Shown here one piece after another: positions 46,210 through 56,275 of a stretch of DNA of 64,000 nt. The notes under the pieces are model-generated. The model searched no databases and was not told where the DNA came from. It saw nothing but the letters and a program-made list of their open reading frames with translations. Position numbers and translations under genes: made by a program. Numbering within the stretch: position 1 is the first letter of the stretch; every line of letters starts with the position of its first letter. Origin of the DNA: Lactuca virosa (lineage: Eukaryota; Streptophyta; Magnoliopsida; Asterales; Asteraceae); NCBI GenBank assembly GCA_928212115.1, contig CAKMRJ010005523.1:97240441-97304440 (forward strand), given 5' to 3'.

Positions 46210-47108
46210 AGCGAGGAACCCAATACGCTTAGTGTACTTCTGATGTACGCCGGGCGTACGCCCAGCTGTGGGAGTTGGGCCTCGGTGGACTTTTTGGGCC
46301 AATTAGACTTCACTTAGCTTTAGCTCTGGTTCATTTGGAGATGTTGGGCCTTGAGAATTGCTTTGGGATATTGATTTCATGTATGCTTTATTGGGCCATG
46401 TGGCCCATTATAGATTTAGACTTTAACCCTATGCCCATTAATGAAGGAAAGACTTTTGGGCCCTCATGGAAGGATTTGGACATAGGATTGTGGGCCTTTT
46501 TGGCTAGGTTGTGTTATAATTCTAATTAGGGTTATTTGTATAATTATTCAGTGTGAGATTTTGGATTGCTAGTCGAGCAACAATTGTTCAGCAGATTGAG
46601 GTGAGTCTTCAAATTACACTCATGGGTCGAAGGCATCAAGGTCAGCCCATTAATTGATATGATATTTTTAGTGATTGAGTATGCAATGGTTTTGCTAACT
46701 TGGTATATGTGTTGACTTACGTGAAGACCATGGGGGGAGCCCATGGCACTTTGCAGGACTTGGGGGGAGCCCATGGCCCTTGGATACAAGACCATGGGGG
46801 TAGCCCATTGCATTCCAAATGAAGACTATAGATGGAGTCCATTATGAGGTTATGTGTTTTATGCTTTTTGGGAAAACTCACTAAGCTTGTGCTTACAGTT
46901 TTGTTTGGTGTTTCAGGTACTTCTGGTTTAAAGGGCAAGGGCCCGACCTGATGGTGCAGCATGCACTCTCCAGTATTTCTGGACGAGTTGTTTTCGATAC
47001 TCTGATCTTTTGAACAATATGTTATGTAATGGGATTTAGCATAACAAATATGAATGTGATTTCTAATTATTAAATGAAAAAAATTACCTAAGTTTTTAGG
47101 CTGTTACA
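46210..47108 (+). repeat. Element D 3' LTR, inner part
   Basis: Matches about 41576-42670 of the 5' LTR, without the AT microsatellite. Begins CGAGGAACCC and ends GCTGTTACA. Contains a GTACGC-type cluster (46237-46263). Several percent diverged from the 5' LTR by eye, so the insertion is old. Confidence 0.88.
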
Positions 47109-47391
47109 AGTCGGTAGGCGGCTTATGGAACATCAAGTAAAAGAAAAGCTCTATGTTTTTCTCATTGGGCTCGATAACGACTCCAATGTCATCAAGATTC
47201 AAATCCTCGCCACAACTCTGAGACCGGTTCTTGGAACGACTTATCATCTTTTTGATGAGGATGAATGCCAAAGGGCCATCACCATTGATAAAAGACCCAC
47301 GATGGAGATTGTGGCTTTCAAGACCTTCGTGCCCACCAAACGAGATGGGAACGCATAGCAACTAAAAACCAAATTGAACGCAAAACCCATA
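47109..47391 (+). pseudogene. Copia remnant E gag, second segment
   Basis: Continues the E gag frame after element D: VGRRLMEHQVKEKLYVFLIG, LDNDSNVIKIQILATT, AYHL-like TYHLFDEDECQRAI and FKTFVPTKRDGNA, then a stop and further codons to about 47391. The continuity across 40745/47109 shows D was inserted in a gag gene. Confidence 0.88.
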
Positions 47392-48470
47392 GGAGCATCA
47401 CTGAACTTCTTGCTGAGCACAAGAAATACAAAGGATCGAGTAGCACCTAAATCAAAGAGAACATGAGCAGTCATACCATTGACTAAGAAAGTCCTTAAAC
47501 ATGATCAGATACAATATAAGCATAAATAAGGAAAGCAACAAAGATAAAATGAAATTACATACCGATAACCACATCTGGTGCTGCTCGAGCCTCATTGCTA
47601 GTCAGTTGAAATGCCCTACTCTTCACCACAAGTGTCTCTTCCTTGCCCTGTCGGCCATCGGTAATCCTCAAGGTGGATGGTGAAGGTACCACCACTGCCC
47701 CTGCTGAAAAACTCGCACAATTGTCCTCTTTATGGTCTGTCTGGTTGTAGTGAAAGCAGATCAATGCACCCCGGGGGCAATCCCTACATATGAACAGACT
47801 CACCACATCTGAAACAGCCTGAACCCACTGATCGACATACCCCACTGTGATGCTTGCCACACTTTCCGTAGTGACCTTATCCCTACTGGCCCCTAGAATG
47901 CGAATCAGGAGTCTTGGGCCTCTTAGCCTGACCCATGGAATTCTGCACCTGCTCAGTCTTACGCTTCGTTCGAAGCTCCAACTCAATATCCCTCTCGCAG
48001 GCCCTCTCAATCATATCGTTCAAGGTCTTGCACCCTGAAAATCTCACTAACTCGTTGATATCATCCCTCAACATGTCATGATATCTCATCTTCTTCATCT
48101 CCTCATCCGCAATGTACTGCGGAACCAAAAGAACTATCTCTTGGAACTTGGCGGTGATCTCCGCCAGTCTCAGCAGTCTAGCAAAAGTCCTAAAACTCCC
48201 TCACCAGCTGTTGCATCTTGATCGCCAGTGAAAACTCCCTCTAGAACCTCATAACAAACTCCTCCCAAGTCATGGCTGCCACCGCCACAGTCTCTATGGC
48301 TCGGTCGACCTCATCCCACCAATCACGTGCCCATTCCCTCAACAAGAAGGATGTAAACCCTACCTTTGCCCCCTCCGGTCAAAAACTCATCCACTGAGCA
48401 TTCTCCATGTCAGCGTTCCAACGTCGGCTAACGATGGGGTCCTTATCCCTAAAGAACTCTAGAGCTCTAC
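47392..48470 (-). pseudogene. Remnant F gag C-terminal part and protease start
   Basis: Capsid pieces RWNADMENAQWMSF and FLLREWARDWWDEV, then MKKMRYHDMLRDDINELVRF and CKTLNDMIERACERDIELEL. A degraded knuckle CFHYNQTDHKEDNC has lost its second Cys. Protease AHVLFDLGATRSF shows DLG where DSG is expected. The reading ends at SKKFSDAP, exactly where Copia E sequence starts. The gag is the same family as in D and I. Confidence 0.85.
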
Positions 48471-50788
48471 TGTGACATCCTCTAATTTCTCAGCCAGAAA
48501 AGACCGATTTAATTTATGCTTTTTAAAATAAAATCAGAGAAATCTTTTCAAAATATGTTGCGGAATTGGTCCCCAAACAACATATGATAAAAGTTTATCA
48601 AAACCCTTCATTAAGAAGGTATATATTTTCCATATATATCAAAACCTCAGGATGTCATGTTCCGATACAGATCAAAAGCATAAACAAGACATTATAAGCC
48701 TTACTACAGTTATTTACAACTACTGGCCTATAATCCAAAAATCTTATGTCATCCTCCGACTATGCTCGGGGTCCACTACCTGTAATCATAAAAAAAAAAA
48801 CTGAGTGGGTCAGGCTTGGGAGCCTGGTGAGCATATAGGGATTTCAACCCACAATAATAATAAACTTATTAAGTTCACCAATCAACAATAACCCTGATTA
48901 CCCGTTCCCGTTATCCTCACTTTACGTCCCTAAACACTTTTCACAAGGGACCTAGCCTAAAGAATATCATCGGGATGGACACTACTGCTAATGGGTTTCC
49001 TCAGCCATACATGTCCTAAAGGCAACCATGAGGGGGATGGAGTACAACGAATAAACACCCAAGTTCATTAACACCTACAGGTTGCGGGCCTACTAGTGCT
49101 TCCCACTGGACTGTCTAGAAAGTCTGTGGTCGTCATCCAAACTCCGCTAGATGACTGAATCACAAATCACAACGTGGCCTCTCATCACTTTTATTTTATC
49201 ACACATCACTATCTACCCATGTTCTACCCAACATATTTGTAGATAAACATACATATATACAGTTTAAAACTTGTATAAAACATCAACTCAACAGTCACCT
49301 CAAATAAACAATTAATATATTTACACATAGCACGTATTATAAGGTAAATACTTCATATCTTTGTGTAAAATGAAAGTGACTATACACTCACTTGATTTGA
49401 TGAAAATCGGGCAGCAATTTGTTTCCTAAAACGTTCGTTTCTAATAAAACCGGGAGTTTTATTCAGAAACCGGGCTCTGCGAGGGTCGGGCTTCGAAACC
49501 GAAAAGATAAATTTTTCGGGCTTCATGGGCTCTTCGTGGCGTATTCCGGGGCTTATAATCAATACCGGGGGTTTGGGGGATTCTAAGATGAAGAAAATAT
49601 GAAGAAAGGGGTGAAAGATGGCAAAATTCCAAATTTAACCGGGAAGGCTCGCATACCCCTTGTATTTATAGGGGTCCGAAGTCGGCTTGGTGGTGGGGTC
49701 CGCAGGCGAGGGTCCGTAGGTGGCTGCACGTGGGAAGGCCTCGGTGGCAGTTGTTGATTGGACCGAGGTCTACTGGTCCATCTGCGTGGCTCGGAGGCTA
49801 GGCGGTGCGAGGCTCGGTCCAGCTGCGAGCTTCGGATTGGGCCCCCCTTCGGTCGAATCAGAATCCGACACGCAGCTACTGTTCATGCGAGGGAAGTTGA
49901 CACGTGGCTTCGCATGACGCACCAATTTCGGACACGTGGCACTCTTTCAGCGAAGGTGACGTCGCAAAACGTGACTATGCGAATTTTCTCGATTTTCGCG
50001 CCAAATCTTCTAAAATCCATAACTTTCGCATACGAACTCCGTTTTTGACGTTCTTTATATGCACGCGTAGGTAAAATTACGCTCTACAACTTTCGTTTAG
50101 ACTTCGTTGGCTAATTTTGACTTTAATTTTTATATTATTATTTTTAACAGACCGGGACAGGAAATCCGTTAAAAATTCATAACTTCTTCGTCCGATGTCC
50201 GTTTTCGTCAGACTTTTTATCGTTGTGCTACTAATGAAGAGACCTTCGATTCTCGTTTAGGTCGTGTCGGATAAAAATCACTCGATCTAAAATTCGAGTT
50301 TTTAGCTGTCTACTGCTAAGCTGAAACTTCGAAAAATCATAACTTCCTCATACGAAGTCAGATTTGGGCGTTCTTTTTATGCCTACTCTCGGTTTAACGA
50401 ACACTACGAGTTTCGTTTAGATCACTAAGGCCAAAAAGTAGTTTATCGAAAACTCACTTTTTAGGACATTCGGGCCCGTGCCGGTTTGTCGCGAAACTTA
50501 GACACGTCATAACTTCTTCGTTATAACTCGGATTTCGACATTCTTTATATATCCGTAATCATTGTCACGCCCACTACAAATTTCTTAATAGATATCGGCT
50601 TTATCTAAAATTTAATTTTTGACGCTCATTTTTATTCTTAATTAATTAAGCCCTAATAATTAAGCATAAAACACATAATTCACATAATATTCACATAATT
50701 CCTTTTCATTTCTTCAAAATGAGTTACAAAGGTTAACCTAGACTATAATGTCAATATAAATGCCTAGCCTAGAAACACGGGCATTACA
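48471..50788 (-). repeat. Element G left (3') LTR
   Basis: TGTGACATCC...GCATTACA. TATA-like minus-strand CCTATAAATAC near 49665-49675. Four repeat units with an ATAACT core at 50019, 50179, 50339 and 50509. Confidence 0.96.
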
Positions 50789-50817
50789 ATTCTCTCCCCC
50801 TTAGGATGATTCCGTCC

Positions 50818-51066
50818 CCGGAATCACACATCAGCAAACAAATGCGGGTAGCGACTCATCATGTCACTCTCCGTTTCCCAAGTGAGATTTGGCCCATTCG
50901 TATGTTTCTAACGCACAAGCACTAAATCGACCATCTTGCGTCTCAGCTTCTTAGTCTTGCGGTCAACGATTGCCTCAGGTTCTTCAATCAACCTCTTGTT
51001 TTCATCCAACCTTAACTCAGAAATGGGAATTATGTCGGGCACATCTCCCGTAAACTTTCTCAATTA
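50818..51066 (-). pseudogene. Element G polyprotein C-terminal tail
   Basis: In frame with integrase but behind TAA at 51064-51066. Reads LRKFTGDVPDIIPI, ELRLDENKRLIEEPEAIVDR, KTKKLRRKM and SRYPHLF. Equivalent to the tail of A at 9154-9396. One further stop replaces the Trp of VRWKH. Confidence 0.78.
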
Positions 51067-52113
51067 ACACACATGAAATGTGTTATGAATACCCTCCAGT
51101 TCTTCCGGTAATTCTAGCTTGTAAGCTTGATTCCCGATCCTCTGAAGAACTTTAAATGGTCCAATAAACCTTGGACTCAACATTCCCCTCTTACCAATTA
51201 TAAGTCCCTTCCACGGCGAGACTTTAAGTAAAACCGAATCTCCAACATCGAAGGATATCGGTTGTCTTTTCTTGTCAGCATAACTCTTTTGTCGATCTTG
51301 AGCAGCTAACATCCTTTCTCTTATCACTTTCAACTTTTTAGCAGTTTGATGGACTATCTCAGGTCCCATAAACTGCTTTTCCCCAGCTTCCAACCAGCAT
51401 GATGGCGTTCGACACTTCTCCCCATACAAAGCGTGATAAGGTGCCATATTGATGCTCGAGTGGAAACTATTATTATAGGAAAATTCTACTAGAGGTAAGT
51501 GTTCATCCCAGTTACCTTGGAATTCTAGGGTACATGCTCTCAGCATATCCTCCAATGTTTGAATCGTTCGTTCGCTCTGACCATCGGTTTGAGGATGGTA
51601 AGCTGTACTCAAACACAACTTGGTACCCAATTCCTCTTGTAGACTTCTCCAAAACCTTGAGGTAAAACGGCTGTCATGATCGGATACAATCGTTAACGGA
51701 ACACCGTGTAGCCTCACAATTTCCTTCACGTAAGAATTTGCAAGTTTATCCATAGACCATTTCTCGTTAGTGGCTATGAAATGCGCACTCTTAGTGAAGC
51801 GATCAACGACCACCCAAATCATGTCGTGACCGTTCCTTGTTCTGGGCAGTTTAGTCACAAAATTCATAGTGATATCTTCCCATTTACCCATGGGTACAGG
51901 TAAAGGTTCTAAACTCCCATATGGTTTCTGATGTTGTGCCTTAACCCTAGCACAAGTTACACACTTGGACACATACTTAGCAACATCGAGCTTCATCGTC
52001 GGCCACCAGCAATAGGGTTTTAGGTCCCTATACATTTTCGTACTGCCGGGATGAATCGAGTACATGGTTTTGTGAGCTTCTTCCATCAGAAGACCTCTTA
52101 CTCCTCCCGTCTA
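51064..52113 (-). CDS. Element G integrase frame
   Basis: 340 codons, beginning just after TAG 52111-52113. It has the zinc-binding region (HPGSTKMYRDLKP...CVTCARVK), the catalytic core with MNFVTKLP (Asn where the first catalytic Asp is expected), IVSDHDSRF and PQTDGQSERTIQ (Glu, with 35 residues after the second Asp). The SH3-like C-terminal segment is VLLKVSPWKG...FKVLQRIGNQAYKLEL. It would act on element DNA ends. The apparent D-to-N change in MNFVTKLP, where A has MDFVTKLL, would by itself disable catalysis. Read as a decayed polyprotein segment rather than an independent gene. Confidence 0.9.
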
Positions 52114-54705
52114 AGGTACCCAAATCCTATCTTTGAATACCTTCAATCCCTGACCGTTCTTATCAAACACCAACGTTTTTCCCAAACGTTCCTCCTTTCG
52201 GTCAATTTTCTCTAAAGCTTCCTCCTGATCTTTCTTTATACTTTCCACAATTGTCGAGACAACTTCAATTCTCAATGCTCTTGGCCTTCTCTTTTCAAGA
52301 TTTACCTTCCGACTGAGAGCATCAGCAACAACATTTGCTTTACCAGGGTGGTAAAGTATCTCACAATCGTAGTCCTTCAGTAGTTCCAGCCAGTGCCGCT
52401 GTCTCATGTTCAATTCCTTCTGATTAAAGAGATATTGAAGACTCTTATGATCAGTGAAAAGTTTACACTTAGTACCATAAAGATAATGCCTCCATATCTT
52501 TAAGGCGAACACTACCGCTGCCAACTCCAGATCATGAGTGGGGTAGTTCTTTTCATGCTCTTTCAACTGCCTCGATGCATATGATATCACTTTATCCCTT
52601 TGGGTCAGAACACATCCTAACCCAACTCCAGAGGCATCACTATAGACTGCGAAGTCCTCAACTCCTTCAGGTAACGAAAGAATTGGTGCTTCACACAGTC
52701 TCTTCTTTAACTTTTCAAAGGCATCCTTATGCTTTTCATTCCAAGCATAAGTAGCTCCTTTGTGGGTCAAAGCTGTTAATGGAGTAGCAATCGAAGAAAA
52801 GCCTTGGATAAATCTTCGATAATATCCAGCTAATCCTAAAAAGCTTCTAATCTCCGTAGGACTTTTTGGTTGTTCCCACTTCATCACAGCTTCAATCTTT
52901 GCTGGGTCAACCATTATTCCATCTTGGTTAACCACATGACCTAAAAATTGGACTTCTTGAATCCAAAATTCACATTTGGAGAACTTTGCATACAACTTCT
53001 CCTTTTTCAAAACTTCCAGCACTTCACGCAGATGCTTCTCATGCTCCTGCTTGCTTTTCGAATAGATCAAGATATCGTCTATGAATACTATCACGGATTT
53101 ATCAAGGTATGGTTTACAAACCCTGTTCATTAAATCCATGAAAGCTGCTGGGGCATTGGTTAATCCGAACGACATAACTAAAAATTCATAGTGTCCATAT
53201 CTTGTTCTGAACGCAGTCTTTTCGACATCCTGCTCCCTCACCTTCAGTTGATGGTATCCTGACCTAAGATCGATCTTCGAGACATAGCTCGAACCTTGCA
53301 ACTGGTCGAACAGGTCATCGATCCTCGGCAACGGATACTTGTTCTTTATTGTCGCTTTATTCAGCTCTCTGTAATCGATGCACATTCTCATGCTCCCGTC
53401 TTTCTTCTTTACAAACAACACAGGGGCTCCCCAGGGTGATGAACTAGGTCGAATGAAACCTTTGTCCAATAACTCCTGAAGTTGTGTCATAAGTTCTTTC
53501 ATCTCGGTTGGCGCTAATCGATAGGGTGCTTTGGCTATCGGCGTTGTTCCTGGTAACAAGTCGATACGAAACTCAACTTGTCGATCAGGGGGCAATCCGG
53601 GAAGATCTTCGGGAAAGACTTCCGGATAATCACATACCACCAGAATATCCTGCACCTCCTTCTTTTCCTTCTTAGCATCGATCACGAACGCTAAATATGA
53701 TGTACACCCCTTGGCCAAACACTTTCTGGCTTTCATTAGGGAAATGATTCCAGATTTTACTCTGCGTTTGTCTCCGTACACCATAAACGACTCTTTCCCT
53801 AGCAGGTTTACTTTTACTATTTTCTGCCTACACAGTATCTCGGCAACATTGGCGCTAAGCCAATCCATTCCTAAAACTATGTCGAAACCATTTAACTCGA
53901 TAGGCAATAATTCCTCGAGGAACTTATTCCCATCCAAGTCAATGATGATGTTTTTCATACGATGGCTAACAGGTACAAACTTGCCACTAGCAATTTCGAC
54001 TAATAAGGCATTAACTAGTCTATCAACAGGCAAAGCTAGTTTTCTACCAAATTCATGCGATATAAAGGAGTAATTGGCTCTAGAATCAAACAAAATTTGG
54101 GCAGGCAATTCATTTACGAGAAAGGTACCTGAAGCGACATCGACTTCTTCTTTTGCAGCTTCAAGGGTCATCTGAAAGGCTCTCGCCTTCGGCTTTGGTG
54201 GTAGATTGGGCTTTGCTGCATCCTTCCTCTTTGGACAGTCTTTAAAAACATGCCCTTCTTCATGGCACTCAAAACATACCCTCTTGTCGGATGGACACAC
54301 GTTAGCATAATGCCCAGTCTTTCCACATTTGTAGCAAGTTACCCCCTCACTACATTTCCCAGGGTGCTTTTTCTTGCACTTCTCACACCATTTCACTTCA
54401 CTTCCTCCTCCTCCAAACTTCTTAGACTTAGAAAATTTGCTTTTCTTGTTGGAACCTGAAGTTCCTTCAAATTTTCTCTTCTCACCAACTTCTGCCCTCT
54501 CCAGACCCTTCTCTTTGATCTGAACCTCCACATTCTTAGCAGCCCAGATGGTGGCTTTCAAAGTGGTTGCTTGTTTTACCATCGGACCAAAGTCCGCTGG
54601 TAATCCGAGGGCAAACTTGTTGACCTTAGAGAGTTCAGTTGGAACTAGGTAAGGAACAAGCTTCATCTTTTCAATAAAACTAGCAGCGTATTCAGTAACG
54701 CTCAT
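52111..54705 (-). CDS. Element G Gag-end/protease/RT/RNase H polyprotein (864 codons)
   Basis: The longest open frame in the window. The gag end (1-75) is followed by [12 protein letters not shown] (107-118), knuckles [14 protein letters not shown] (124-137) and [14 protein letters not shown] (144-157), and protease at about 195-290 with [12 protein letters not shown]. Here DSG has become DSR (207-209), so the protease is probably dead. RT covers about 395-620: [40 protein letters not shown] and FIDDILIYS (541-549). RNase H is at about 685-800: [25 protein letters not shown] and ADALSRK. It begins after TAG 54724-54726 and ends at TAG 52111-52113, with integrase in the same frame beyond. Confidence 0.94.
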   Translation of the reverse strand: MSVTEYAASFIEKMKLVPYLVPTELSKVNKFALGLPADFGPMVKQATTLKATIWAAKNVEVQIKEKGLERAEVGEKRKFEGTSGSNKKSKFSKSKKFGGGGSEVKWCEKCKKKHPGKCSEGVTCYKCGKTGHYANVCPSDKRVCFECHEEGHVFKDCPKRKDAAKPNLPPKPKARAFQMTLEAAKEEVDVASGTFLVNELPAQILFDSRANYSFISHEFGRKLALPVDRLVNALLVEIASGKFVPVSHRMKNIIIDLDGNKFLEELLPIELNGFDIVLGMDWLSANVAEILCRQKIVKVNLLGKESFMVYGDKRRVKSGIISLMKARKCLAKGCTSYLAFVIDAKKEKKEVQDILVVCDYPEVFPEDLPGLPPDRQVEFRIDLLPGTTPIAKAPYRLAPTEMKELMTQLQELLDKGFIRPSSSPWGAPVLFVKKKDGSMRMCIDYRELNKATIKNKYPLPRIDDLFDQLQGSSYVSKIDLRSGYHQLKVREQDVEKTAFRTRYGHYEFLVMSFGLTNAPAAFMDLMNRVCKPYLDKSVIVFIDDILIYSKSKQEHEKHLREVLEVLKKEKLYAKFSKCEFWIQEVQFLGHVVNQDGIMVDPAKIEAVMKWEQPKSPTEIRSFLGLAGYYRRFIQGFSSIATPLTALTHKGATYAWNEKHKDAFEKLKKRLCEAPILSLPEGVEDFAVYSDASGVGLGCVLTQRDKVISYASRQLKEHEKNYPTHDLELAAVVFALKIWRHYLYGTKCKLFTDHKSLQYLFNQKELNMRQRHWLELLKDYDCEILYHPGKANVVADALSRKVNLEKRRPRALRIEVVSTIVESIKKDQEEALEKIDRKEERLGKTLVFDKNGQGLKVFKDRIWVP

Positions 54706-54808
54706 CTTTCCCTTCTTTAACTTCTAGAACTCATTATTAATTTCCAGAAGATCCTGCTCAGAGCAGTACTGCAATTTCAGTTGTACCACAAAATCTTCCC
54801 AAGACATC
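54706..54808 (-). pseudogene. Element G gag, segment between pol frame and solo LTR N
   Basis: Capsid codons MSWEDFVVQLKLQYC and LLEINNEF, then TAG (54724-54726) before [17 protein letters not shown] at 54804-54808 is the target duplication of N. Confidence 0.85.
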
Positions 54809-55344
54809 TGATGCAGCGCAAAAAAACAACGCAAAGATAACCAAGAATGAACCTGTTGATTCTAAAAGAATAGCCAGGACAATCTCTTCAAAACCACGTT
54901 GATTCTACGAATACCGTGGGATTGGCTTCAAAATCTGGGTTAACACACAGAATTTGGGAGAAAATCGAAAGTTCATAAAATTGATGATCGACCATCCAAA
55001 TTACATCAAAAACAGTTAAATAAGAAGCAGAAATTAAAATGAAACCCTAAAAGTCCATGGGCCAAATACAAACCCAAAAACAAAACCCAAAAAATTAAGG
55101 AAAAATAACAAAATTGTTCATAACTCCATTTAGAAAGCGATTTCTGGACTCAAAAATGGGTAAGTCCCCTTCGGGACTTAGTTAGACGTGCTCCTTGCTC
55201 CAAGCTTCGATTTGACTGGTCGTAGGCCCGAAACGGAGATTCGTAGCCAAAGTTATGGCCATTTCCGTGAAGCCCCTTTAGTCACACGATCGTGGGCCAC
55301 TAGGAACGCAAGGGCCCGATCCTCCACACTAGGGCCCGCATCAA
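54809..55344 (-). repeat. Solo LTR N (536 bp) in element G gag
   Basis: Ends TGATGCAGCG...CCCGCATCA, with a 6-bp inverted terminus TGATGC/GCATCA. Perfect TSD ACATC (54804-54808 and 55345-55349). No coding. Removing it and one TSD copy joins the gag frame (SKM-SWEDF). The minus strand carries one CCATAACTTTGGCTACGAA motif resembling the 160-bp unit core of the larger LTRs. The strand is assigned from that motif only. Confidence 0.9.
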
Positions 55345-55906
55345 CATCTTACTAGCTTCTCCCTTAGGCATCGAATCAACTAGTAATTTCCACCAGCTCA
55401 ACACACCAGACTTTAACAGAGGAATTGCAAGTGCGGTCTTTTGCTTGTCGCTGCACTCACAACTTTCAAACATCGTCTCCATTTTTGGAGATCCAATTCA
55501 TGACTTTCACCGGTGTCGGACACCCAGATAGACATGGTGGTTTAGATGCCATGAAATCTTTGTATTTGCATCCGCGTCCATCAACTCCTCCATCCTGGTT
55601 GTTTTGTCTAACTATCGGTGGGTTGGCTTGACCAAGAGTCCCACTGTAGTTCCTTCCTACTGATTGCCCTTCATTCAATACGGGCTGTTCAACAGGTATC
55701 GTAGTCTCTTCCCTATGCTGTTGTATTAATCGCCTTGTCTCCTCCATCTGGCGATCTAGCATCATCTGCATCATTGCTTGTACCCCAGCCATCGTCATTG
55801 GCTCAGGTGCAGCTCCTACAACAGGTACTTGCTCAACTACTTGAGGTTGAGGCTGTTGATCCCTGTTTCCGTTTGCATTTGCAACTCCACTACGAGTTCT
55901 TGCCAT
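55345..55906 (-). pseudogene. Element G gag N-terminal part
   Basis: Start Met 55904-55906 (MARTRSGVANANGNRD). Runs through TMAGVQAMMQMMLDRQMEETRR to VKVMNWISK, then a one-base gain in a run of A near 55480 shifts the frame. Gag continues as METMFESCECSDKQKTAL and SGVLSWWKLLVDSMPKGEASKM up to solo LTR N. The repaired order agrees with the gag of A and B. Confidence 0.92.
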
Positions 55907-56275
55907 TACAATCTATATACCGAATAAGGCGAATTTAGGTCTTTATCCTTGTTAGATATTTCAATTCCCTTATCACTCCGAAACGTTTACATGTTAGTTC
56001 TAATTGCGTAATCATACGCTTAGAATCCTACACACATAAGGTTTCCAGATCCGGTCGGCAACAGACCGTAGATCCGAACAAATAATGGCACACATGGCAA
56101 ACAAATAGCATTTAGCACATAAGGGCATTTTAGGCATCTTTCCTAAAATAAACTAGTGCTCGTGTCTAAAATATGGTAGACACTCATCTCACAATCATCA
56201 CTTAGCATTCTAAGTTTAAGTCTAGAAATCATAGGATATTTCTTAGTTCGCTTAAACTAATGCTCTGATACCAAC
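55907..56275 (-). other. Element G leader and primer binding site
   Basis: Leader of about 355 bp without coding. Perfect TGGTATCAGAGC on the minus strand at 56262-56273. Confidence 0.9.

Noticed and set aside
49720..50048. A 96-codon plus-strand frame also found at 57562-57852
   Set aside because: Present twice only because it lies in both LTRs of G, antisense to the element. Likely incidental.
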